Of a DNA stretch of 8,800 nucleotides, positions 1-6,232 are shown one piece after another. Source of the stretch: an uncultured Anaerococcus sp. GTDB lineage: Bacteria > Bacillota > Clostridia > Tissierellales > Peptoniphilaceae. The notes beneath the pieces are model-generated. The model ran no database searches and was not told where the DNA came from. It was given only the letters and a program-made list of their open reading frames with translations. The position numbers and the translations under genes are program-made. The stretch's first letter is position 1. The number at the start of each line of letters is the position of its first letter. The stretch covers positions 1 through 8,800 of the forward strand of contig CALTXP010000067.1 of assembly GCA_943913325.1 (NCBI GenBank), given 5' to 3'.

Positions 1-104
1 TTACTTTTGTATGATGAAAATTATGTGTTAGTATGTTAACCTAACAGTTTATCAATTTTGTGTGTAGTATGGACTCGAATAAATGAGCAGTGTGGTAAAT
101 AATT

Positions 105-395
105 ATGAAAAGGTCAAAAAATATATCAATATCACAACTTTATATCCCAAACTTAATGTTATTTATTGGTTTTGCTCTAGCAATAAAAATACTACAGGCT
201 TCCTTAAATGTTTGGTACATTCTTGCGATAATATTAGAAATGTCTGCTATTGATACTATAATCTTTTATAAAAAGAGTAATAATAGCTTTAAACCAATAA
301 CATATGAAAATGGTTTGGAAACTGTTATCCTATCTGTAGCTATAACTATAGTATTAACTGGTATTATTTTGTTCATTCTTTATATGACAAAATAA
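105..395 (+). CDS. small three-span membrane protein, unknown function
   Basis: I do not recognise the family of this 96-residue protein. It starts with a basic N-terminus (MKRSK) and shows three hydrophobic stretches at about residues 13-34, 35-55 and 73-94. The first two are separated by a very short turn. A polar loop at about 56-72 (KKSNNSFKPITYENGLE) precedes the third. A glutamate (E45) and an aspartate (D50) lie within the second hydrophobic stretch. The most plausible location is the cytoplasmic membrane. The ribosome binding site is weak: only GTGG about 10 bases before the ATG, unlike the strong AGGAG sites of the other genes, so the start is uncertain. A strong + strand terminator about 100 bases downstream supports transcription in this direction. 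No neighbour in the window suggests a role. Confidence 0.55.
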   Translation: MKRSKNISISQLYIPNLMLFIGFALAIKILQASLNVWYILAIILEMSAIDTIIFYKKSNNSFKPITYENGLETVILSVAITIVLTGIILFILYMTK

Positions 396-740
396 TATTA
401 ATAATTTAATCTATGCACCCAAAGATATAGAACTCTCTTCTATTTTAAAATGTTTCTTTATCAAATTATCTTGGTAAATAATAATTAGTCAAATACTTTT
501 CCATGGATAGGATCTCCTATCCATGGAATCTTTTTACATAAATTTAATAAATATTACTTAAATCAACTTGCATTAATAAGATTTATAGTAAGAAATATTC
601 TAATTATAAAATTAACGAATTGTATATATCAAAAACTATTCTTCTTAAGACTTTAATAAAAATGTTATGCCTTTAATTAATTCATTTGATTATTCATAAA
701 TGGTGAATTTACACATTATTATGGACTTAACTGCTATTTT
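396..740. other. intergenic region between the small membrane protein and the nucleoside operon end
   Basis: This 345-base AT-rich stretch contains the terminator at 499-535 and otherwise no open frame, RNA gene or repeat that I can support. On the - strand, the first 150 bases or so past the nucleoside hydrolase stop contain no convincing GC stem followed by a T run. Where the four-gene - strand operon terminates is therefore not visible. Confidence 0.6.
499..535 (+). terminator. rho-independent terminator
   Basis: A perfect 14-bp inverted repeat (TTCCATGGATAGGA at 499-512, its complement at 515-528) has only two central bases, so in RNA the innermost pairs must open to form the loop. It is followed at once by TCTTTTT at 529-535. 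This is a canonical intrinsic terminator for + strand transcripts and probably ends the message of the small membrane protein at 105-395. In the other direction the stem is followed by AAAAGTATTT, so it should not terminate the - strand operon well. Confidence 0.9.
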
Positions 741-1661
741 CTATAATAAGTTTTCCATAAATATTTTTTTAAACTTATCTTTATCTATACCAGTCACTAC
801 ATTTATATTTTTCTCACAAGGAGAATTTAGTCTTGTATCAGCTATAGTCATCCCCCTTGTGTACTTTCCATTAGTCTCAATGTCTATATGTAGCAATTGA
901 CTTTCAAATATCTCAGGATTTGTAGCATACATTACTGCTAGAGTATCGTGCATATGGGTTGTATAGTTTTCCTCAGCTCCTGCTCTTTTTATTCTTCTAT
1001 CCATAATGTCTGCTAATATTTGATTTATTCTAAGTTCTGACCTTTTAAACTCTTTATGCATATTAATATCATAGGATGTTTGTGTAGTTACATTAAGGCC
1101 AAGCATATTAATCTTTACACCACTAGAAAATACAATATCTGCAGCTTCGGGGTCTGCAAATATATTAAACTCACTAGTTGCAGTTACATTGCCCATGCCT
1201 ATTGCTCCACCCATTATATTTATCTCGCTTATTTTTTCTTTTAAATCTTCTCTTATAGTAAGCAAGCTAGCTATATTTGTAAGAGGTCCTACGGTAATTA
1301 TTAGAGTCTTTTCATTTTCTTCTAGAACTTTGATCATGCCTTCTATTGCAGATTCTTTTTCTAAGGGTGCTAATTGGTCATCTTTAAATTCATAACCTAA
1401 AAGTCCATTTACTCCATGAAATTTTTCTGCTAATATTTGTTCACCTATAAGAGGTTTACTAAGTCCTTTATAAACTGGTACATCCCAATCCATTGCCTTA
1501 ACCAAAGCACGTAAATTTCGTGTAGTACATTCTAATCCAACATTTCCCGCTACTGATGATACCATCTTTACATCAAAAACTTTACTATTATGTAAAAAAC
1601 TTATAGCAAAGGCATCATCTATACCTGGATCTGTATCAAAAATCGCATTTATTTTTTTCAT
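741..1661 (-). CDS. ribonucleoside hydrolase, RihC/IunH-like
   Basis: This 306-residue protein belongs to the inosine-uridine preferring nucleoside hydrolase family. It hydrolyses the N-glycosidic bond of ribonucleosides to free base and ribose in the cytoplasm. The family calcium-binding signature DTDPGIDDA is at residues 9-17, with VAGNV at 37-41, HGVNGLLG from 82, GPLTNIA at 125-131, MGGA at 150-153, EFNIFADPEAAD at 164-175 and MHD at 236-238 (H237/D238). That is every expected active-site block, at normal family length. The GLNVT block near 187 and the MHD block look most like RihC, the broad purine/pyrimidine type, but substrate range cannot be read from sequence. It is the last gene of the - strand operon. 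Its ATG shares one base with the TAA of the kinase gene (TAATG), with GGTGGAG just upstream, so translational coupling is likely. Its ribose product is the expected substrate of that kinase. Confidence 0.93.
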   Translation of the reverse strand: MKKINAIFDTDPGIDDAFAISFLHNSKVFDVKMVSSVAGNVGLECTTRNLRALVKAMDWDVPVYKGLSKPLIGEQILAEKFHGVNGLLGYEFKDDQLAPLEKESAIEGMIKVLEENEKTLIITVGPLTNIASLLTIREDLKEKISEINIMGGAIGMGNVTATSEFNIFADPEAADIVFSSGVKINMLGLNVTTQTSYDINMHKEFKRSELRINQILADIMDRRIKRAGAEENYTTHMHDTLAVMYATNPEIFESQLLHIDIETNGKYTRGMTIADTRLNSPCEKNINVVTGIDKDKFKKIFMENLL

Positions 1662-2575
1662 TATATCTCCACCTTGTTTTCTTTCATATATACTTCTAGT
1701 TCTTTATAAGAAGGAATAGAAGGGGCTGCTCCTTCTTTAGTACAAGCTAGGCCTGCTGCTAGGCTTGCTAGATTAAGACTTTTCTCTATATCTAATCCAC
1801 TAGCAACACTAGCTAAGTAATATCCTAAAAAAGTATCACCTGCTGCTGTTGTATCTAAAGCCTTGACCTTATGGCTTTTAAATCTGATTTCTTCATTTTT
1901 ATAAGAATATATACCTCCTAATCTCCCTAAAGTTAATACTACTTTAAGTTTAGGAAAATTTTCTTTAAAATATTTTAATATTTCAAAAGTTTCTACGAAA
2001 CCACTCAAACTACTACCTTCATTTTGATTTATTATTATAGTATCAATCTTATTTAGGTCTATAGATTTTATATTATCATCAATTGGTGATGGATTAAAAA
2101 ATATCCTCATATCTTTTTTACATGCTTGATCTACTATGTATTGCAAGCTACTGATTTCATTTTGCAAAAGAAGGAAATCTCCTTTAGAAAATTTTTCTAA
2201 AACTTCATCTACATATGCTTTTCCAATCTTTTTATTAGCTCCTGCTTCTACAATTATAGAATTGTTAGCATTTTTATCAACTTGTATAATTGCATGACCA
2301 GAATTTCCAGAAGTCTTTTTTATCATAGATTTGATCTTGTTATCTTTTAAATAGTCCAAGAGAATTTCTCCATCTACTTCTCCTACAAAACCAGCGTGAT
2401 ATACATCTACTCCTGCCCTTTTTAAAGCAATTGTTTGATTAAGTCCTTTTCCACCTAGACTTTCTTTATAAGAAATTGTAGCAAGTGTTTCTCCCTCATT
2501 TACTATATGATCTAAATTATAAATTTTATCAATATTTAGAGATCCAAAATTTAAAATTTTTACTGGTTCTTTCAT
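1661..2575 (-). CDS. rbsK: ribokinase-like PfkB family sugar kinase
   Basis: This 304-residue PfkB-family kinase probably phosphorylates ribose to ribose-5-phosphate with ATP. Visible motifs are GSLNID at 11-16 (substrate side), GGKGLNQ at 41-47 (PfkB signature 1), an NQNE version of the NxxE motif, TLGRLGG, and DTTAAGDTF at 241-249 (signature 2, catalytic base D247). The tail GAAPSIPSYKE resembles ribokinases more than fructokinases or adenosine kinases. An in-frame TTG at 2596 would add seven residues, but those codons contain the ribosome binding site AGGAGA. The ATG at 2575, seven bases after AGGAG, is the real start. The upstream CHR gene ends in a TAG that overlaps this site, and the gene ends in the TAATG junction with the nucleoside hydrolase. 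That pairing makes ribose from nucleosides the best substrate guess. Another PfkB sugar kinase remains possible. Confidence 0.88.
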   Translation of the reverse strand: MKEPVKILNFGSLNIDKIYNLDHIVNEGETLATISYKESLGGKGLNQTIALKRAGVDVYHAGFVGEVDGEILLDYLKDNKIKSMIKKTSGNSGHAIIQVDKNANNSIIVEAGANKKIGKAYVDEVLEKFSKGDFLLLQNEISSLQYIVDQACKKDMRIFFNPSPIDDNIKSIDLNKIDTIIINQNEGSSLSGFVETFEILKYFKENFPKLKVVLTLGRLGGIYSYKNEEIRFKSHKVKALDTTAAGDTFLGYYLASVASGLDIEKSLNLASLAAGLACTKEGAAPSIPSYKELEVYMKENKVEI

Positions 2576-2582
2576 AACTAAT

Positions 2583-2587
2583 CTCCT
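2583..2587 (-). promoter_or_regulatory. ribosome binding site fixing the kinase start
   Basis: AGGAG on the - strand lies seven bases before the ATG at 2575 and inside the reading frame that would begin at TTG 2596. It overlaps the TAG stop (2588-2586) of the upstream CHR gene, so ribosomes finishing that gene arrive on the binding site of the next. Confidence 0.8.
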
Positions 2588-3146
2588 ATAAGGCAAAAAT
2601 TACACCCAAAACTGCACTTACACCTATAATTATAAGCGGGTGTACTTTTTTAAATTTTATCAATATAAATAAAAATATAGCAAATAAAGCTACTGGTATT
2701 ATTCTAAAAAAGTCCAATATATTTCCAGTACTTTTAAATAAATCTACATTAAATAGTGTATATATCATGACAGAACTCATAGCACCTAAAATTAATCCTG
2801 CTGTTGATGGTCTTATGGTATAAAACATATCTGAAACTATCTTTGAATTTTTAAACTTTGCCATCATTCTAGATATTATAAGTACAATTATAATTGGTGC
2901 AGTAATAAGTGATATAGTTGCAAGAATTGCTCCAGCTATACCAAAAGACTTAAATCCAGCGAAGGTTGCAATATTTATTCCAATTGCTCCAGGCGTTGAC
3001 TCTGAAACTGCTATTATGTCCAATAGATCGGATTCAGTAAACCAACCATAATTTCTAGACATGTCTTGCAAAAAGGGAATAGTAGCCATACCTCCACCTA
3101 TTGCAAAAAGTCCAGTTTTGAAAAATTCCCAAATCAAGCTAAGCAT
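2586..3146 (-). CDS. CHR family (chromate transporter) half-size protein, second of the pair
   Basis: This 186-residue integral membrane protein is a short-chain member of the CHR (chromate ion transporter) family. The conserved N-terminal half-domain is clear: FFKTGLFAIGGGMATIPFL at 8-26, YGWF at 33-36, and AVSESTPGAIGINIATFAGF from 46. Several hydrophobic segments follow to the C-terminus. Short CHR proteins are usually encoded in pairs, thought to act as a two-subunit equivalent of the fused long ChrA, and the neighbouring gene supplies the partner. Its ATG lies inside the end of the upstream gene (8-base overlap), with GGGAGG about 11 bases before it. Chromate export is the named family function, but in an anaerobe and next to nucleoside catabolism genes the natural substrate is open. 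I assign the family with confidence, not the substrate. Confidence 0.92.
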   Translation of the reverse strand: MLSLIWEFFKTGLFAIGGGMATIPFLQDMSRNYGWFTESDLLDIIAVSESTPGAIGINIATFAGFKSFGIAGAILATISLITAPIIIVLIISRMMAKFKNSKIVSDMFYTIRPSTAGLILGAMSSVMIYTLFNVDLFKSTGNILDFFRIIPVALFAIFLFILIKFKKVHPLIIIGVSAVLGVIFAL

Positions 3147-3684
3147 CTTTATTATGACCTCCCTTTCCTAATAAAATTCCAAAAATTCCAACACTTATAA
3201 CGACAATTACTGGTGATATGGATAAAAATGCAATCGCTATAAAGGTTAATAAAAATATAGCAAATTTAAGTCCTGTATTGGCGTTAGACTTTACCATCTT
3301 TAATACAGAATAAAAAACAAGAGCACTTACTCCAACTCTAATACCAGCAAAAGCATGTTGAATCCAAACTATATCCGCAAATCTTTCTAAAAAATTTGCA
3401 ATTATTAGAATAATTATTATAGAAGGCGTTATAAATCCAAGTGATGCGATAATACCACCTATATCTCCAGCCTGAGAATATCCACAAAATGTAGCTGTAT
3501 TTACAGCAATAATACCTGGAGTAGATTGGCCAATAGCATAGTAATCTAAGATGTCATCACGAGATACCCATTTTTTGTTATCTACAACCTCTCTTTCCAA
3601 TAATGGAAGCATAGCATAGCCCCCACCAAAAGTAAACAAACCGATTTTAGCAAATGTTAAATATAAATCAAGTAAAATATTCAA
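3139..3684 (-). CDS. CHR family (chromate transporter) half-size protein, first of the pair
   Basis: This 181-residue membrane protein is the other half of a short-chain CHR pair. Motifs are FAKIGLFTFGGGYAMLPLLE at 11-30, W39, and AIGQSTPGIIAVNTATFCGY at 50-69, followed by hydrophobic segments and a short charged tail (GKGGHNKDA). It differs from its neighbour at the positions that normally distinguish the two subunit types (GQSTPG here, SESTPG there), as expected for a heteromeric pair rather than a recent duplicate. The start is TTG at 3684, supported by AGGAG six bases upstream; no ATG is placed better. It is the first gene of the operon, immediately downstream of an extended -10 promoter candidate. 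Its stop overlaps the next start by eight bases. Family assignment is firm; the transported ion is not known. Confidence 0.92.
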   Translation of the reverse strand: MNILLDLYLTFAKIGLFTFGGGYAMLPLLEREVVDNKKWVSRDDILDYYAIGQSTPGIIAVNTATFCGYSQAGDIGGIIASLGFITPSIIIILIIANFLERFADIVWIQHAFAGIRVGVSALVFYSVLKMVKSNANTGLKFAIFLLTFIAIAFLSISPVIVVISVGIFGILLGKGGHNKDA

Positions 3685-3690
3685 AACAAA

Positions 3691-3695
3691 CTCCT
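3691..3695 (-). promoter_or_regulatory. ribosome binding site supporting a TTG start
   Basis: AGGAG (within AAAAGGAG on the - strand) lies six bases before the TTG at 3684-3682. This spacing makes the non-ATG start of the first CHR gene credible. Confidence 0.75.
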
Positions 3696-3706
3696 TTTCT
3701 ACCTCT

Positions 3707-3735
3707 AGTATAGCATAAGCTTTATACTTTAATAA
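3707..3735 (-). promoter_or_regulatory. candidate promoter of the CHR-kinase-nucleoside hydrolase operon
   Basis: On the - strand the region contains TGCTATACT, an extended -10 (TGn plus TATACT; the hexamer is at 3707-3712). A weak -35 (TTATTA at 3730-3735) lies 17 bases further upstream. The predicted transcript would start near 3700 and have a very short leader ending in the AGGAG site. An extended -10 often compensates for a poor -35. No operator or riboswitch-like fold is evident in this gap. Confidence 0.5.
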
Positions 3736-3738
3736 TAT

Positions 3739-3767
3739 TTTACATAAAAATAATATAGCTTTAATAT
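3739..3767 (+). promoter_or_regulatory. candidate promoter of the PHP/HAD operon
   Basis: TTTACA at 3739-3744 (5 of 6 matches to TTGACA) is separated by 17 bases from TAATAT at 3762-3767 (4 of 6 matches to TATAAT). A perfect TATAAT at 3776-3781 is an alternative -10 but lacks a good -35. The region is very AT-rich, so chance matches are likely and confidence is modest. Confidence 0.35.
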
Positions 3768-3810
3768 TTGATTTTTATAATTATTTATAAACAAATATAA
3801 AGGATAGCAA

Positions 3811-4263
3811 ATGATAATACTAGATGAAGATTTAAAACTTGATAGAAAGGATACCCTTACCCATAAAAGATATCCTTTTACTCTGGATAAAAACTATAAG
3901 AAAATAAGAATTAATATGACCTATAGTCCAACCCGCGTCCCTGAAAATGAACGTATAGAAATACTAAAAGAATGCATAAATAAGTACATGCCAGAAGGTG
4001 AATTTAGTAAAAAAGAAAGAGAAGATACATTAGAAAGTCAGATAGAAAACTTTATTACCACTTCTTTATTCTATGAAGGAAACTTTATAGGGGCTTACCA
4101 CAACAAAAATAACAAACAAGAAATAATCATAAGTTATAAAAAATCTAGCTTAGGTTATAAAAAAACTGAGATTAAAGCAGGAGCTTATGAATTTGTACTA
4201 AGCATGCACTCTTGCAATAGTAAGGTGAATTGTAAATTTTCACTGGAGGCCATAGATGAGTAA
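3811..4263 (+). CDS. small beta-rich protein, probable detached N-terminal domain of a CehA/McbA-type hydrolase
   Basis: This 150-residue soluble protein has no signal peptide and no catalytic motif that I recognise. Its pattern resembles the beta-sandwich that precedes the PHP domain in many CehA/McbA-like metallohydrolases: a start in YPFTLDKNYKKIRINMTYSP, a variable charged middle (about 45-85), a block around FYEGNFIGAYH, and a final KAGAYEFVLSMHS strand region. In such proteins one chain carries both parts; here the PHP domain is the next gene, overlapping by eight bases. The start ATG has AAAGGA six bases upstream. I infer that it works with, and perhaps binds, the downstream hydrolase. 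A substrate-binding or oligomerisation role is possible, but no function is proven by sequence. It could also be an unrelated small protein that happens to be coupled. Confidence 0.75.
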   Translation: MIILDEDLKLDRKDTLTHKRYPFTLDKNYKKIRINMTYSPTRVPENERIEILKECINKYMPEGEFSKKEREDTLESQIENFITTSLFYEGNFIGAYHNKNNKQEIIISYKKSSLGYKKTEIKAGAYEFVLSMHSCNSKVNCKFSLEAIDE

Positions 4264-5239
4264 ACTGACCTACTACCCCATAGAACTTCACTCCCACACC
4301 TACCACTCTGATGGCGAATTTTCACCAGAAGAACTTTTACAAAGCGCTCGTGATTTCGGTTATAAGGGGATATTTCTAACAGATCATAATACAAACTCTG
4401 GCCTTGATGAGATCTATGAAAATAAGCTTGATAAAAAAATTCTTAAAGCTTTTCATGGTATAGAATGGACTACATTCTATGGACACTTGCTTATTTTAGG
4501 ATCTAAGGATGCAGGCAATTATACAAAGGCAAGATTAGATAACATAGAAGAATGTATTAATGAAATTAAAAGTAGTAATCCTAACATAGTTATAGGTATA
4601 GCCCATCCCTTCGATATAGGTAACCCTCTTTGTACTGGTTGTCATTTCGAATACTTAGTAAATGATTACTCAAAGTTTAACTATATAGAACTTGTAAATA
4701 GTGAAAATGCTCACGCTAGTAAGTCTACCTTAAAAGCCTATAAACGTTGGATAGAGCTTTTAGAAGAAGGCTATAGGCTTGCTGCCCTAGCTGGTCGAGA
4801 TTGGCACAGGCCATCAAATCCAGAAGAAAGTGTAGGCATTAATATGCTTGGCATGGATGGAGAAGTAAGTGAATCAAATACACTTAAAGCTATTAGAAAT
4901 CTAAGAACTTATATAAGTTATGAACCAATTATTGATTTAGACTTAGATAAAGTAGAGCTTGGAGATGAGATATATGACAAAAAAATTTGGGGATCCCTTA
5001 GCCTTCTAAAATCAAACTTTGAAAACAAAGATAAACTAAATATAATCCCTAAAAAATTTATAATCTATAATAATAGAAAAGTAATTTATGAAAAAAATAT
5101 TAACTATAATGAAAATATAAGCTTTAAATTAAATGATCTTGATTTAGGGTATATAAGATTTGAAGTTTTGGGAGAAATGAAAGCTATGGATAATCAAAGA
5201 TTAGTCATCACTTCCCCCATTTTTATAAAGGAGAAATAA
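4256..5239 (+). CDS. PHP-domain metallohydrolase, CehA/McbA family
   Basis: This 327-residue protein has the metal-ligand pattern of PHP phosphoesterases: HSHTYHSDGE with H12, H14, H17 and D19, TDHN with D43/H44, E70 in GIEW, H77, AHPFD with H117, and GRDWH with D182/H184. The arrangement and the GRDWH block fit the CehA/McbA group, whose members hydrolyse phosphoesters or, in named cases, other esters and carbamates. The PHP domain spans about residues 8-225. A beta-rich C-terminal extension (about 235-327) has no motif that I recognise. There is no signal peptide, so it is likely cytoplasmic. GGAGG stands about six bases before the ATG, which overlaps the end of the upstream gene by eight bases. 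The stop shares one base with the start of the HAD gene (TAATG). Substrate is unknown; a phosphatase as co-cistron suggests a phosphorylated compound. Confidence 0.88.
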   Translation: MSKLTYYPIELHSHTYHSDGEFSPEELLQSARDFGYKGIFLTDHNTNSGLDEIYENKLDKKILKAFHGIEWTTFYGHLLILGSKDAGNYTKARLDNIEECINEIKSSNPNIVIGIAHPFDIGNPLCTGCHFEYLVNDYSKFNYIELVNSENAHASKSTLKAYKRWIELLEEGYRLAALAGRDWHRPSNPEESVGINMLGMDGEVSESNTLKAIRNLRTYISYEPIIDLDLDKVELGDEIYDKKIWGSLSLLKSNFENKDKLNIIPKKFIIYNNRKVIYEKNINYNENISFKLNDLDLGYIRFEVLGEMKAMDNQRLVITSPIFIKEK

Positions 5240-5901
5240 TGAAATTACTTTTTGATTGTGACGGAACTATACTTGATTCTATGCATATTTGGATAGATCC
5301 AATCAATAAAATTTTTGAGAAATATGACTTTAGTTTAAGTAGTCTTCCTGCTGAAGAAAAAGGTAAGATTGAGGCTCTTCCACTAGATGGAATGTGCGCT
5401 TTTATAGCTGAAAATCTTGCCAAAGATATGACTAAAGATGAAGTTAGAGACTATTTTAATGAAATTATAGAAGATGGTTATAGGAACTCTCTAATGCCAA
5501 AAGATGGAGCTATTAAATCCTTAGAAGAATTATACAAGGCAGGTTATCAGATGGCTATAGCTTCTTCAACTGACTCTATATATTTAAAACTTGCTTTTGA
5601 AAGGCTAGGCATAGCTGATTACTTTAGTTTTTATGCAACACCTGATTTGACAAATTATAAAAAGTCAGATCCAAAATATTGGCAATATGCTATAGACAAA
5701 TTTGGGGTAGATGCATCTGATATCATCCTATATGATGATGCTTTATATGCTATAAAAGTAGCTAAGAATATGGGAATACATAGCTGCGGGGTGAAGGATT
5801 TTCCTTATAATGAGAAAGAATGGGATGATATAAAAAATATAGCTGATCTTACTATGGATACTATAGCTTTTATCGATAAAAATAACTTATTACACGAATA
5901 A
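5239..5901 (+). CDS. HAD-superfamily phosphatase, beta-phosphoglucomutase-like subgroup
   Basis: This 220-residue HAD hydrolase has a C1-type helical cap. Motif I is DCDGTILD at 6-13 (nucleophile D6, acid/base D8). Motif II is in IASST at 107-111. The motif III lysine is in KKSDPKYW (K141/K142), and motif IV is ILYDDA with D166/D167. All catalytic residues are present, so it should be an active Mg-dependent phosphatase acting on a small phosphorylated metabolite. A beta-phosphoglucomutase role is less likely, because motif IV (YDDALYA) and the cap around 14-85 differ from typical mutases. AAGGAG lies six bases before the ATG, which shares one base with the preceding TAA. It is the last gene of the three-gene operon. 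No canonical terminator follows directly; the inverted-repeat element starting at 5913 may serve instead. Confidence 0.88.
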   Translation: MKLLFDCDGTILDSMHIWIDPINKIFEKYDFSLSSLPAEEKGKIEALPLDGMCAFIAENLAKDMTKDEVRDYFNEIIEDGYRNSLMPKDGAIKSLEELYKAGYQMAIASSTDSIYLKLAFERLGIADYFSFYATPDLTNYKKSDPKYWQYAIDKFGVDASDIILYDDALYAIKVAKNMGIHSCGVKDFPYNEKEWDDIKNIADLTMDTIAFIDKNNLLHE

Positions 5902-5912
5902 AATCAATATAA

Positions 5913-6085
5913 ATCTTCCCATTTCGAGCATAGCTAGTGATAGGAGAAATCTCATAAGATCTCTCATACGCTCCTTTCACTCACACTAAAACTCCTTTGC
6001 TAGGCAATTTTTCCCTGCTTTCGCACTAGTTTTAGGGATGTATGAAGCAAATCAAGGCATATTTATTTAGTCGAAATGGGATGAT
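5913..6085. repeat. 173-bp element bounded by 15-nt inverted repeats
   Basis: The arms at 5913-5927 and 6071-6085 pair at 14 of 15 positions, with an 11-bp perfect core TCCCATTTCGA / TCGAAATGGGA. Inside, further complementary pairs are nested in order: TCATAC 5964-5969 with GTATGA 6040-6045, and CTAAAACT 5986-5993 with AGTTTTAG 6028-6035. A local TTGC-TAG-GCAA hairpin sits near the centre (5997-6007). A separate side hairpin, GAGAAATCT 5944-5952 with AGATCTCTC 5957-5965 (one mismatch), is also present. The element contains no gene and sits between convergent operons. It resembles non-coding dispersed repeats (REP- or MITE-like) with CATTTCGA ends and a GAGAAATCTC core. Copy number cannot be judged from one copy, and I see no clear target-site duplication. 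Confidence 0.65.
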
Positions 6086-6121
6086 AATTATTCATAGTTC
6101 TGCAACAGCCCCAGGACAAAG

Positions 6122-6156
6122 AATACCAGAGCTAGTTTAATTTTAACTCTGGTATT
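6122..6156. terminator. hairpin, possible terminator of the aspA-fumC transcript
   Basis: AATACCAGAG (6122-6131) and CTCTGGTATT (6147-6156) form a perfect 10-bp stem with a 15-base loop. On the - strand the stem is followed by CTTTGTCC, only a poor T run, so intrinsic termination would be weak. An outer CCCCA (6109-6113) can pair with TGGGG (6170-6174), making a longer imperfect hairpin. It lies about 75 bases past the fumC stop, a natural place for a terminator, but it could equally be part of a degraded mobile element. Confidence 0.45.
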
Positions 6157-6189
6157 AGATCCAACTTTATGGGGTCATCTTACTATGTT

Positions 6190-6225
6190 CTAAAAGTTAG
6201 TTATCTTATTTTCTTTCTTATTCAT
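6190..6225 (-). CDS. 11-codon reading frame with a strong ribosome binding site after fumC
   Basis: Directly after fumC, AGGAG (6230-6234) overlaps the fumC TAG stop and is followed four bases later by an ATG that opens MNKKENKITNF and then TAG. The spacing is slightly short but workable. The layout (stop inside the next binding site) matches the functional junction between the CHR gene and the kinase gene in this same window. It may be the preserved start of a third cistron whose remainder was lost or interrupted, or a chance short frame. No function can be assigned. Confidence 0.25.
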   Translation of the reverse strand: MNKKENKITNF

Positions 6226-6232
6226 AAAACTC

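Noticed and set aside
1..39. Open + strand frame from the first base ending in TAA at 37-39 (LLLYDENYVLVC), possibly the tail of an upstream gene.
   Set aside because: Twelve codons without context are too few to support a gene end; other frames close just as quickly.
26..46. Small inverted repeat TGTTAG / CTAACA upstream of the small membrane protein.
   Set aside because: A 6-bp stem with a 9-base loop in AT-rich sequence is within chance. No T run follows and there is no promoter to make it an operator.
700..900. Open frame of 66 codons on the + strand.
   Set aside because: It is antisense to the end of the nucleoside hydrolase gene, which has complete family motifs, and it has no ribosome binding site.
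1056..1395. Two + strand open frames of 62 and 68 codons.
   Set aside because: Both are shadows opposite the nucleoside hydrolase coding sequence, with low-complexity translations.
3685..3810. Possible operator or riboswitch in the shared divergent intergenic region.
   Set aside because: The 126 bases are almost all A and T, with no convincing palindrome or conserved riboswitch core; only promoter-like hexamers can be supported.
4185..4394. Open frame of 69 codons on the - strand across the junction of the first two genes of the PHP/HAD operon.
   Set aside because: It lies opposite two well-supported coupled genes and has no independent evidence.
5223..5423. Open frame of 66 codons on the - strand.
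   Set aside because: It is antisense to the HAD gene, whose motif I starts here; no binding site or homology signal is visible.
6081..6140. Open stretch reading IIHSSATAPGQRIPELV before a TAA on the + strand.
   Set aside because: It has no start codon or binding site and lies inside inverted-repeat sequence; it is most likely non-coding.
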